DNA of 17,530 bases from Solobacterium sp. (GTDB taxonomy: Bacteria; Bacillota_I; Bacilli_A; Erysipelotrichales; Erysipelotrichaceae): contig JABZMB010000030.1 in assembly GCA_015256455.1 (NCBI GenBank), positions 1 through 17,530 of the forward strand, in the 5' to 3' direction. A program made the position numbers and the translations under genes. This document shows positions 7,019 through 13,659 of the stretch, piece by piece; the stretch's first letter is position 1, and each line of letters opens with the position of its first letter. Under the pieces are notes generated by a model. It was not told the DNA's origin and searched no databases. It worked only from the letters and a program-made list of their open reading frames with translations.

Positions 7019-7321
7019 ATGTCAGTAAATGAAAAGATTGATCAGTTGAAGGGTGCGGTTAAAGAAGAAGTTGGAAAATTAACTGGAGATAAGAAAACTG
7101 AACATGAAGGATTAGCTGAGAAAGTAACTTCAAAAGCAAAAGAAGTAGCAGAAGGTGTTAAGGATGCTGTTGAAGGAACAGTAAATGGTGTTAAGAATAT
7201 TATTAACGAAAATAAAGATGATGTTGCAGAAAAGGTAAATACATTTGCTAATAATGTAAAAGATGCCGTTGAAGGTACTGTTGATGGTATCAAAAACATT
7301 GTGAACAAAGATAAAGAATAA
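7019..7321 (+). CDS. CsbD-like stress protein with a duplicated C-terminal segment
   Basis: A 100-residue, Lys/Glu-rich, hydrophilic protein. Residues 1-35 match the CsbD pattern (NEKIDQLKGAVKEEVGKLTGD...EGLAEK). After that the protein carries two near-identical segments: VKDAVEGTVNGVKNIINENK (47-66) and VKDAVEGTVDGIKNIVNKDK (80-99), each a predicted amphipathic helix. CsbD proteins are small general-stress proteins in many bacteria; their biochemical role is not settled. The start at 7019 is set by the strong site GAAGGAGG (7002-7009); an in-frame ATG at 6995 lies before that site. It forms a single-gene unit between its own promoter and terminator, as expected for a highly expressed stress gene. 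Confidence 0.82.
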   Translation: MSVNEKIDQLKGAVKEEVGKLTGDKKTEHEGLAEKVTSKAKEVAEGVKDAVEGTVNGVKNIINENKDDVAEKVNTFANNVKDAVEGTVDGIKNIVNKDKE

Positions 7322-7332
7322 TTTTATTGAAT

Positions 7333-7374
7333 TGAACCTCATAATGTGGAAAACAGATTAAGAGGTTCATTTTT
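7333..7374 (+). terminator. Rho-independent terminator after the CsbD-like gene
   Basis: TGAACCTC (7333-7340) pairs with GAGGTTCA (7362-7369) across a 21-base loop, followed by TTTTT. The loop is longer than in the other terminators here. Confidence 0.8.
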
Positions 7375-7437
7375 GTAATGAGGTATATGGATTTAGATAC
7401 AAATAAATTCTTTGTTGAAATAATTAGGAGACTAACT

Positions 7438-7707
7438 ATGAGATATAAAGTCTTTGAGTATGCAGGATATATCTGTATTTTAGCATCTTATGTCATTGCG
7501 ACTTTTGCGCAGAAGGCAGAAGGTATTTTTGCGGTGATTGGATTAGTTGCTTCATTAGGATTGTTGTTGGGATCTATTATTTGTTATGTGCTATATCGCA
7601 AATATCATCCAGATAAAACTACGATATTCAAAAATAAAGCAGAACTGCTGATTCTTGTAATTCCTTTCATCATTGTGGTGATTGTATTGTTATCCATACG
7701 TAAATGA
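7438..7707 (+). CDS. Small membrane protein, unknown function
   Basis: An 89-residue hydrophobic protein with three likely membrane spans: about 6-24, 30-53 and 67-87. A short basic loop (YRKYHPDKTTIFKNK) between the second and third spans should face the cytoplasm, and the protein ends in a short basic tail. I recognise no family. I chose the ATG at 7438 because AGGAG (7426-7430) precedes it by seven bases. An upstream in-frame ATG at 7378 starts just after the T-run of the preceding terminator and lacks a ribosome binding site. It appears to be transcribed alone, with a strong terminator at 7755-7792. No promoter is clear; TTGTAA at 7373-7378 with GATACA or TACAAA near 7396-7403 is a weak candidate. 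Confidence 0.7.
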   Translation: MRYKVFEYAGYICILASYVIATFAQKAEGIFAVIGLVASLGLLLGSIICYVLYRKYHPDKTTIFKNKAELLILVIPFIIVVIVLLSIRK

Positions 7708-7754
7708 CCAATCAACTTTTAAGTAGATAATTACATCAATTATTTCAAAAAATG

Positions 7755-7792
7755 TACTAAAAATAGGAATATCCGATTTTTAGTATTTTTTT
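7755..7792 (+). terminator. Rho-independent terminator after the small membrane protein
   Basis: TACTAAAAAT (7755-7764) pairs with ATTTTTAGTA (7776-7785), the stem extends inward through GGA/TCC, and seven Ts follow. The upstream A-run (7747-7752) could let it work in both directions. Confidence 0.88.
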
Positions 7793-7807
7793 AGAAAGCG
7801 CATTCTA
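7792..7807. promoter_or_regulatory. Candidate catabolite-responsive element (cre) for CcpA
   Basis: TTAGAAAGCGCATTCTA (7791-7807) is a near-palindrome centred on GCGC. Against the Bacillus cre consensus WTGNAARCGNWWWCAW, the 16 bases at 7792-7807 agree at 12 of 14 defined positions; the mismatches are the T of the TG and the A of the CA. It ends four bases before the -35 of the operon that contains ccpA, so CcpA autoregulation is plausible. At this position, upstream of -35, activation is as likely as repression. Confidence 0.5.
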
Positions 7808-7810
7808 TGA

Positions 7811-7839
7811 TTGAAAACTTTTTCATAAATGACTATAAT
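7811..7839 (+). promoter_or_regulatory. Sigma-A promoter of the ytxG-like/ytxH-like/ccpA operon
   Basis: TTGAAA (7811-7816), exactly 17 bases, then TATAAT (7834-7839). The predicted start near 7846 leaves a leader of about 13 bases that begins at the ribosome binding site AGAGG. Confidence 0.85.
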
Positions 7840-7858
7840 GGATAAAAGAGGTAAGCAT

Positions 7859-8248
7859 ATGGATCAATTGATACAAGATTTACAAATCGTATGTACACAA
7901 CTATTACCAATCATAGCTGCAGTAGCTTTGGTATTTTTGTGTATCTTATTACGAAAGGTGTGGCAGACTATCGACGCTTTAAGGAAAACGATTGAAGGTT
8001 TAGATCCTACACTACGTTTAGTGGATAAGAGTATCGAGAAGGTTCAAGCACCATTAGATACTGTTGCCAAATACAGTAAGACCTTTGATAAAGTTCATGA
8101 CAAGACATCTGCTGCGATTGGCAAAGTAACAGATTTTGCAAATGATAAATTAGATTCATTGAAACAAACAATTAAGACTGGTGTAAATCCAGAGGAAGAT
8201 CTTCCTGTACAAGTTCAGGAAGTTGAAAAGGAGACTACAAATGGCTGA
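7859..8248 (+). CDS. DUF948/YtxG-like membrane-anchored coiled-coil protein
   Basis: A 129-residue protein with one N-terminal membrane span (about 12-32, LPIIAAVALVFLCILL) followed by a long helical region of heptad-like repeats (VWQTIDALRKTIEGLDPTLRLVDKSIEKVQAPLDTVAKY) and an acidic tail. The form fits DUF948, the family of Bacillus YtxG, and the place upstream of ccpA fits too. Function is poorly known; Bacillus members are listed as general-stress proteins. I set the start at 7859 from AGAGG (7847-7851). The in-frame ATG at 7829 overlaps the -10 element and so could not be on the main transcript. The last eight bases, ATGGCTGA, overlap the next gene, which points to translational coupling. 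Confidence 0.75.
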   Translation: MDQLIQDLQIVCTQLLPIIAAVALVFLCILLRKVWQTIDALRKTIEGLDPTLRLVDKSIEKVQAPLDTVAKYSKTFDKVHDKTSAAIGKVTDFANDKLDSLKQTIKTGVNPEEDLPVQVQEVEKETTNG

Positions 8249-8924
8249 TGAATTAAAGAAAGACGAAAAATCTACATTCAACGAGTTTGATGACAGCACT
8301 GAGCCTATTGAATCAATTCAAAAGACAGTTGAGGATCTCAAACGTAAAATTCAAGAACTAAGTACGGAAGAAGAAAAGACTACAACTGAAGAGACTTCTA
8401 AAAAGGAAGATGAACAGTTCAAGATTCCTGATTTTATTGCGCCACATGCGGAAACATTACAACAGATGAAAGATACAACTGTTAAAACTCTTCATACAGT
8501 GAAAGAAGAAGTTGTGGATAAGACAAAGAAAGCTGCTTCTGTTGTAAAAGAAAAGGCTGAAAAGCTAAATGAAAACGAAGAAATTCGTAAGACATTAGAT
8601 TATATCAAGAAGAATGCGACAAAGGCTTATGATACAGCGATGATCAAACTTGATGAACTCAAGCAAGATCCTAAAGTAAAAGATGTATCAGATAAGGCTA
8701 GTGATGCTTATCAAAAGGCTAAGGATTATATCGTACCTAAGACAAAAGAACTCACAAATGTCATCAAGGATACAACACAGAAGACATTTACAAAGGTAAA
8801 TGATTTTGTAAGTCGTCCTGATGTACAAGATACGATTCAAAAAGTAAAGGATACTACAAAACAAGCTGTAGATAAGGGTATTGAAACAGTACGCAATATT
8901 ATTCACTCTAAGGAAGAAAAGTAG
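8241..8924 (+). CDS. Amphipathic-helix-rich, LEA/apolipoprotein-like protein in the ytxH position
   Basis: A 227-residue, very hydrophilic protein (Lys, Glu, Asp, Thr) with no signal peptide and no clear membrane span. Residues 1-60 are acidic and probably disordered. From about 75 to the end it carries repeated helical segments of the form VKxxxxKVKDxTxxAxxK, such as TVKTLHTVKEEVVDKTKKAA, DKASDAYQKAKDYI and DTIQKVKDTTKQAVDKGIET. These resemble late-embryogenesis-abundant or apolipophorin-type amphipathic helices. It occupies the place of ytxH in Bacillus but lacks the N-terminal membrane segment I expect in YtxH, so orthology is doubtful. The start is supported by AAGGAGA (8228-8234). It overlaps the upstream gene by eight bases and ends 10 bases before ccpA. 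It may pair with the membrane-anchored partner upstream. Confidence 0.7.
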   Translation: MADELKKDEKSTFNEFDDSTEPIESIQKTVEDLKRKIQELSTEEEKTTTEETSKKEDEQFKIPDFIAPHAETLQQMKDTTVKTLHTVKEEVVDKTKKAASVVKEKAEKLNENEEIRKTLDYIKKNATKAYDTAMIKLDELKQDPKVKDVSDKASDAYQKAKDYIVPKTKELTNVIKDTTQKTFTKVNDFVSRPDVQDTIQKVKDTTKQAVDKGIETVRNIIHSKEEK

Positions 8925-8934
8925 GAGGGATACG

Positions 8935-9939
8935 ATGAAACGAGTAACAATCTACGACGTCGCAAAAGAAGCTGGTGTTTCGCTGGCTACCGTTTCCCGT
9001 GTTATTAACGGATCCAATGTTGTTAAAGCACCTACAAAAGAACGTGTTGAAGCAGCTGTTGAAAAATTAGGTTACAAACCAAATGCAATTGCCCAAGGGC
9101 TTGCATTACAGAAGTCTACTTCTATCGGTTTGGTAGTTCCTGAAGCTAGTTTTACTTATACAGGTCAAGTAATCAACGGTTTGATTGATGTAGCAAAGAT
9201 TTATAACTACAACATCATGTTGCATACAATCACTGCAGGTATTACAGATATCAATACTGTAATTGAAGATATTATCAAGTCACATGTGGATGGTGTTGTT
9301 ATCTTCAATGATAAGTTAGTCGCTGGTGATATGGATACGTTAAGCAAGTACAATATTCCTATCGTCGTTATTGGTAACAAGATGAATGGTAAGGGTATCA
9401 GTAGTGTTTATGTAGATATCAAGAAGGCTGTCTTTGAACTAGTTTCTAAGTACTTAGAAGAAGGTAAAGATAACATCGGTATCTTAGAAGATCGCAAGAA
9501 TCCACAGCAGTATGAAAAGATGATTGCTGGTGCAAAGAAAGCATATGAAGCTCGTGGTAAGAAGTTTACTGGAGCGATTTCGATTCCTTCTGATGCTCGT
9601 ACATCTTATGCATTCTTATCCAAGTGGATGAGAGATCATCGATATGATGTTGTGATCGCTAATAGAGATTCCCAATGCTTCGCATTGTTAAACGCAAGTA
9701 GAGAAAATGATATTTCCATTCCTGATGAAATGGAAGTTGTATGTGTACTCGATACGAAGTATAATTCCATGGTACGTCCACAGATTTCTAGCTTCTCCAT
9801 TCCATCTTATGACTTAGGCGCAGTTTCTATGCGTGTTATGACAAAGTTATTGCAGAATGAAGAAGATAATCATGAAGAAAAGGGCGAAAGCATTGAATTA
9901 AGTTATCTGTTTACTCCAAGACAGACAACAAAGAACTAA
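8935..9939 (+). CDS. ccpA: Catabolite control protein A (LacI family)
   Basis: The global regulator of carbon catabolite control, which binds cre sites with HPr phosphorylated on Ser46 as corepressor. The 334-residue length is typical of CcpA. The DNA-binding helix-turn-helix is at 4-27 (VTIYDVAKEAGVSLATVSRVING), followed by the hinge helix at 50-57 (NAIAQGLA) and the two-lobed periplasmic-binding-like core. The segment MVRPQISS...PSYDLGAVSMRVMTKLL (279-306) is strongly CcpA-like. Y292, D293, R300 and K304 correspond to residues I recall as HPr contacts in the Bacillus megaterium protein. I set the start at 8935 from AGGAGGGA (8923-8930), which overlaps the upstream stop. It is the third gene of its operon, and a candidate cre lies at the operon promoter. 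Another LacI-family regulator is possible but less likely. Confidence 0.88.
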   Translation: MKRVTIYDVAKEAGVSLATVSRVINGSNVVKAPTKERVEAAVEKLGYKPNAIAQGLALQKSTSIGLVVPEASFTYTGQVINGLIDVAKIYNYNIMLHTITAGITDINTVIEDIIKSHVDGVVIFNDKLVAGDMDTLSKYNIPIVVIGNKMNGKGISSVYVDIKKAVFELVSKYLEEGKDNIGILEDRKNPQQYEKMIAGAKKAYEARGKKFTGAISIPSDARTSYAFLSKWMRDHRYDVVIANRDSQCFALLNASRENDISIPDEMEVVCVLDTKYNSMVRPQISSFSIPSYDLGAVSMRVMTKLLQNEEDNHEEKGESIELSYLFTPRQTTKN

Positions 9940-9954
9940 AAGCGTTGAATAGAA

Positions 9955-10150
9955 TGAGTAATCACATGTATGCATGTGTAGAGAGATTCCGGTTGGTGAA
10001 AGGAATTCTGTATCGGTGATGAATACATCTAGGAGCTGTTTATCTCAAAAGGTAGACCGTTACTCTGCGTTAAAGAGAAATGAGTGTACGATGATTCGTA
10101 AACTAAGGTGGTACCGCGCTGAGGCGTCCTTAGAGATATGGGCGCCTTTT
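9955..10150 (+). promoter_or_regulatory. Tyrosine T-box riboswitch upstream of tyrS
   Basis: A T-box leader senses uncharged tRNA-Tyr. The T-box element AAGGTGGTACCGCG lies at 10105-10118. Its UGGU bulge (10109-10112) would pair with an ACCA 3' end. The specifier codon is UAC (tyrosine) at 10024-10026, followed by A and the usual stem I return strand (ATCTAGGAG). The stem I apical motif GGTTGGTGAAAGG precedes it. The antiterminator pairs AAGG (10105-10108) with CCTT (10128-10131), and CGC (10115-10117) with GCG (10124-10126). The 5' edge is uncertain: TGAG at 9955-9958 can pair with CTCA at 10044-10047, and a small CACATG/CATGTG hairpin (9963-9978) lies inside. I see no strong promoter, and no terminator separates it from ccpA. 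Confidence 0.92.
10122..10150 (+). terminator. Regulated terminator of the tyrS T-box
   Basis: AGGCGTCC (10122-10129) pairs with GGGCGCCT (10140-10147), including one G-U pair, with a 10-base loop and a T-tail. It shares 10124-10131 with the antiterminator, so the two structures exclude each other. Confidence 0.88.
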
Positions 10151-10177
10151 ATTATGGCGCTAGGAAAGGATTAGTAT

Positions 10178-11425
10178 ATGAATTTTATTGAAGAATTACA
10201 GTGGCGTGGCTTAGTCAAAGATTGCACGGATAAAGAAGGACTAGGCGAACAACTTAAGAATCCAACGACAATCTACTGTGGATTTGATCCAACAGCAGAT
10301 TCTCTCCATGTAGGACACTTACAACAAATCCTATTATTACGTCGTTACCAATTACAAGGACATCAACCAATTGCCTTATGTGGTGGTTTTACAGGAATGA
10401 TTGGTGATCCACGTCCTACAACAGAAAGAAAACTACTAACACATGAAGAAGTACTTCATAACGCTGAGTGCATCCGTGAACAGTTAGCTAAATTCTTATC
10501 CTTTGAAGGCTCTAACGCAGCTATCATGGAAAACAATAATAACTGGTTGGGTGAGATGAACTTATTAGCCTTCTTACGTGACTATGGTAAGTTATTTAAC
10601 ATCTCTTACATGTTACAAAAGGATACAATCAAAAAGAGATTAGATTCTGGTATTTCTTACACAGAATTTAGTTATACAATCTTACAGTCTATCGACTGGT
10701 ACAACTTATTTAAGAAGTATAACTGTCAGATTCAGATTGGTGGTTCTGACCAATGGGGTAACTTAACTTCTGGTATGGAACTTATCCGTAAGATGGAGGG
10801 TGATAATGCGAAGGTATTCGGTATTACTTCTCCATTAATCACAAAGAGTGATGGCTCTAAGTTTGGTAAGTCTGAAGGTAAGAATATTTGGTTAGATCCT
10901 ACTCGTACAAATGCGTATGAATTCTACCAGTTCTGGTTGAATACCCCTGATGCGGATATTGTAGACTACCTCAAGAGACTTAGCTTCCATACACCAGAAG
11001 AAATTATGGATTATGAAGAATCTCTTAAGAGCGCACCTGAAAAGCGTGAAGGACAGAAGGCATTAGCAGCTGAACTAACAGAACTAGTTCATGGTAAAGA
11101 TGGTTTAGAGAAGGCTCTACGTATCACAGAGACATTCTTTAAGGGTGACATTATGACTTTATCTCCAGAGGAGATGAAGGAAGGTCTAGCAGATGCTAAG
11201 AAGGCGGCTGTAGAAGATGGTGTAACTTTGATTGATGCACTAGTGATAGCAGAAGTATGCAAGTCTAAATCTGAAGCGCGTAAGTTAATTGAACAGGGTT
11301 CTGTATCAGTAAACGGTAATAAGATTACAGATATTCAGGCTGTATTACATCAGTCTGAAGCTATTAACCAAGAATTCTCTATCCTTAAAAAGGGTAAAAA
11401 GAATTACTTTGTTTTAACATTCTAA
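10178..11425 (+). CDS. tyrS: Tyrosyl-tRNA synthetase
   Basis: A class I aminoacyl-tRNA synthetase that charges tRNA-Tyr. The 415-residue length is normal. The HIGH-type motif is HVGH (44-47), after FDPTADSL. Tyrosine-pocket residues lie in YTEFSYTILQSIDWY (161-175), and QIGGSDQWGN (186-195) is typical. The KMSKS-type loop is KFGKS (228-232), as in the Bacillus TyrS form. An S4 RNA-binding domain fills about 350-400 (IAEVCKSKSEARKLIEQGSVSVNG). The ribosome binding site AAAGGA (10165-10170) lies seven bases before the ATG. Expression is set by the T-box immediately upstream, and a terminator ends the unit. Confidence 0.97.
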   Translation: MNFIEELQWRGLVKDCTDKEGLGEQLKNPTTIYCGFDPTADSLHVGHLQQILLLRRYQLQGHQPIALCGGFTGMIGDPRPTTERKLLTHEEVLHNAECIREQLAKFLSFEGSNAAIMENNNNWLGEMNLLAFLRDYGKLFNISYMLQKDTIKKRLDSGISYTEFSYTILQSIDWYNLFKKYNCQIQIGGSDQWGNLTSGMELIRKMEGDNAKVFGITSPLITKSDGSKFGKSEGKNIWLDPTRTNAYEFYQFWLNTPDADIVDYLKRLSFHTPEEIMDYEESLKSAPEKREGQKALAAELTELVHGKDGLEKALRITETFFKGDIMTLSPEEMKEGLADAKKAAVEDGVTLIDALVIAEVCKSKSEARKLIEQGSVSVNGNKITDIQAVLHQSEAINQEFSILKKGKKNYFVLTF

Positions 11426-11431
11426 AGCATG

Positions 11432-11458
11432 CGGATAGTCAAAAGGCTATCCGTTTTT
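11432..11458 (+). terminator. Rho-independent terminator after tyrS
   Basis: CGGATAGTC (11432-11440) pairs with GGCTATCCG (11445-11453) over an AAAA loop, with one T-G pair, followed by five Ts. Confidence 0.9.
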
Positions 11459-11468
11459 ATAACTGTTC

Positions 11469-11479
11469 TATGGTATAAT
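11469..11479 (+). promoter_or_regulatory. Extended -10 promoter of the lipoprotein-murJ-rsuA operon
   Basis: TATG-g-TATAAT is a perfect TRTGn-TATAAT match. It lies 10 bases past the tyrS terminator T-run. The predicted start near 11486 leaves a leader of about 12 bases. Confidence 0.65.
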
Positions 11480-11497
11480 TACAGGCGAGGTATTTGT

Positions 11498-12001
11498 ATG
11501 TATAGATATTTATTGGTCATTGCAATCTGTATCTGCATGTTATCTGGCTGTGCTAAAAAAGACGCTGAAACAAATGCGGCTATGGAATTATACGAGAGCT
11601 ATTATACTGAAGTTTTAAATGCGAAAAACTATCTTGAATCAAGTGATTATTTTTCAATTAGTACGGAGATGACACAGTTATCTGATGGTACTTATCGCTA
11701 TTATGTGATTATTGATAATCCAAAGACTGAAATGTATCATTGCCGTATTTTTGCGGTGGAAAATGATATTGCGTTTGCGGACAATGATAAGATGATGCCA
11801 TCATTAGGTGTTTTTGATACAGATGTATCACTTGTGCCAAATCAAGTAGATAAATCAAAAGGTCTAATGAAGGGGCTTGTCATTAGTGGTGAAAGTTCTG
11901 AAGATCATATCAACTTGAAATTTGTTGTGGAATGGCGTGATCAAGCCAATAAACAAGTTGTAAAACAATACATACAAAAAGATCTTAAATACGAGAAATA
12001 A
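11498..12001 (+). CDS. Putative lipoprotein of unknown function
   Basis: A 167-residue protein with a lipoprotein signal (MYRYLLVIAICICMLSGC): lipobox LSGC, lipidated cysteine at 18. The mature part has a short helical start (ETNAAMELYESYYTEVLNAKNYLESSDYFSIS in pattern) and then a mostly beta-like section (TQLSDGTYRYYVIIDNPK...MYHCRIFAVENDIAF, WRDQANKQVVKQYIQKDL). I recognise no family. The ATG at 11498 has GGCGAGG (11484-11490) in front; an upstream in-frame ATG at 11429 lies inside the tyrS terminator and before the promoter, so it is rejected. It is the first gene of an operon, 14 bases before the flippase gene, so a role at the outer membrane face in envelope assembly is possible but unproven. 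Confidence 0.82.
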   Translation: MYRYLLVIAICICMLSGCAKKDAETNAAMELYESYYTEVLNAKNYLESSDYFSISTEMTQLSDGTYRYYVIIDNPKTEMYHCRIFAVENDIAFADNDKMMPSLGVFDTDVSLVPNQVDKSKGLMKGLVISGESSEDHINLKFVVEWRDQANKQVVKQYIQKDLKYEK

Positions 12002-12015
12002 GAGGAGTTGGATAC

Positions 12016-13659
12016 ATGAAAGAAACAAATACAATTAAAAAATCATTTATTGCCAGTTCCTTAACAACTTCAGCTGGTATCTTTATTACAAAGTTAATTG
12101 GTTTATTCTATATCGTTCCATTTAAAGCAATCGTTGGTCAGCAGAATATGATTTATTATTCTGCTGCATTTGACTATTATACGATTCTATTACAGATATG
12201 TAGTGCGGGTATTCCATTTGCCTTAGCAGCATTAGTCGCAAAGTATCTTTCTAAAAATGACTATAAGACAGTTGTGTTAGTACGTATCTTAGCGACAAGT
12301 TTACTAATGGTTTCTGGTTTTGTGATGGCTGTGTTATTTATTGGCTTTTCAGGACCTTTAGCAGCCCGAGCATTGGGTGGCACAGAGTATTCAGCCAATG
12401 AACTAGCAGCAATGCAAAACTCGTTTGTGATTCTTGCGATGGCTTTATTTTTGGTATCTGTTTTATATAGCTATCGTGGATATTATCAAGGTGCTAAAGA
12501 AATGCAACAGTATTCCTTATCACAGGTGATTGAACAATTTGTTCGTGTAGGTTTCTTACTTGGTGCAGGTTGGTTTGTTGTGTATATTCTGCATCTTCCA
12601 AAGATTGTGTATATCTATACAGCGGTTGGTGGTACTGGTGTCGGTGCGATGGTAGCCTTACTGCAGTTTATGAACTTTGACCGTAAGCACTTCAAGGATG
12701 TACAACAAAAGGCGAAACTACAATCTACAAATTCAGTCGCAATCAAAGAGTTGATTCATGAGTTTGTGATGTATGTAATTCCATTCTTATTAAGTTCCAT
12801 CTTGGCAAACTCACAGGTACTAGTAAATACTAACTTCTTTGTATCTGTGATGGAAGGCTTAGGTATGCAACATAGCCAAGCCACAATGTTATTGAGTATT
12901 ATCCAGACAAACTGTGATAAGTTAACTTCCATCCCACAGGTTATCGGTAATGGTTTTGCGGCTGGTGCTGTTCCATTTATCACTGTTTCTTTGGTTCATG
13001 CGGATTGGAAGGGACTACGTAAGTCTCTTGAGGACTGTCTTGGTACAGTATTCTATATTGTCATTCCAGTTTGTGTATCGATGGCTGCTTTATCTGGTCC
13101 TATCTACTACATCATGTATGGCGCTAAGGAATTAGAATATGGACAGGTTGCTTTATTCTGGTCGAGTATCTTAGCGTTTGGTACTACAGTGACTCCTGTA
13201 TTACTATCCATCTTATTGTCCTTAAAGATGAGAAGACATACTTTGATTTACTTCTCAGTAGGATTCTTGGTGAAGGTTATTACATTCTATCCATGTTGTT
13301 ATTTATTTGGATATTCCGGTGCCATCATCTCCAGTATTCTTTGCGAGATTACATTTATTGCGCTCAGTATCTATAAGATTCAAAAGACATATCCAGTTCG
13401 TGTGAAGAATATGATCATTCGCTTAGTGAAGATTATTATTTGTTGTTTTGCGATGAATGGTATCTATGTCATCGTACGTTGGATTGGTATTGATCCTACA
13501 CAATATTCCCGCTTAATAGCGATTGTATTTGTTGGTATCATTGGAAGTTTAGGAATGGGTGTATACTTTGCAAGCAGTGAATTATTCCGTCTGCCTAAGT
13601 CTATCTTCCATCGCGATTTGCGTGGAATGTTTAATCGCATTCTACGTCGAGGTGCGTAA
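12016..13659 (+). CDS. murJ: MurJ/YtgP-type polysaccharide (lipid II) flippase
   Basis: A 547-residue integral membrane protein of the MOP flippase superfamily (SpoVB/YtgP/MurJ branch), with about 14 membrane spans. The start FIASSLTTSAGIFITKLIGLFYIVPFKAIVG is the typical first helix of this branch, with the conserved region near the entry site, and GGTGVGAMVALL and the YYQGAKEMQQYSLSQVIEQFVRV loop are also typical. The likely job is to turn lipid-linked peptidoglycan precursor across the membrane. Within this superfamily an O-antigen or spore-wall transporter cannot be excluded. It is followed with no gap by an rsuA-type gene, the same pair I recall for ytgP in Bacillus, which favours MurJ. 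The ribosome binding site GAGGAG (12002-12007) supports the ATG at 12016. Confidence 0.86.
   Translation: MKETNTIKKSFIASSLTTSAGIFITKLIGLFYIVPFKAIVGQQNMIYYSAAFDYYTILLQICSAGIPFALAALVAKYLSKNDYKTVVLVRILATSLLMVSGFVMAVLFIGFSGPLAARALGGTEYSANELAAMQNSFVILAMALFLVSVLYSYRGYYQGAKEMQQYSLSQVIEQFVRVGFLLGAGWFVVYILHLPKIVYIYTAVGGTGVGAMVALLQFMNFDRKHFKDVQQKAKLQSTNSVAIKELIHEFVMYVIPFLLSSILANSQVLVNTNFFVSVMEGLGMQHSQATMLLSIIQTNCDKLTSIPQVIGNGFAAGAVPFITVSLVHADWKGLRKSLEDCLGTVFYIVIPVCVSMAALSGPIYYIMYGAKELEYGQVALFWSSILAFGTTVTPVLLSILLSLKMRRHTLIYFSVGFLVKVITFYPCCYLFGYSGAIISSILCEITFIALSIYKIQKTYPVRVKNMIIRLVKIIICCFAMNGIYVIVRWIGIDPTQYSRLIAIVFVGIIGSLGMGVYFASSELFRLPKSIFHRDLRGMFNRILRRGA

Noticed and set aside
7378..7437. A longer start for the small membrane protein
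   Set aside because: It begins just after the T-run of the preceding terminator without a ribosome binding site, while the ATG at 7438 has AGGAG at a good distance.
9936..9951. A second cre-like site after ccpA (TAAAAGCGTTGAAT)
   Set aside because: It misses five of the 14 defined cre positions, including the conserved ends, and contains the ccpA stop codon.
9974..10174. A 66-codon open frame between ccpA and tyrS
   Set aside because: It runs through the T-box leader, whose conserved elements explain the sequence; the product has no recognisable features.
11429..11497. A longer start for the lipoprotein at 11498
   Set aside because: The ATG at 11429 lies in the tyrS terminator and upstream of the promoter, and it would bury the lipoprotein signal inside the protein.
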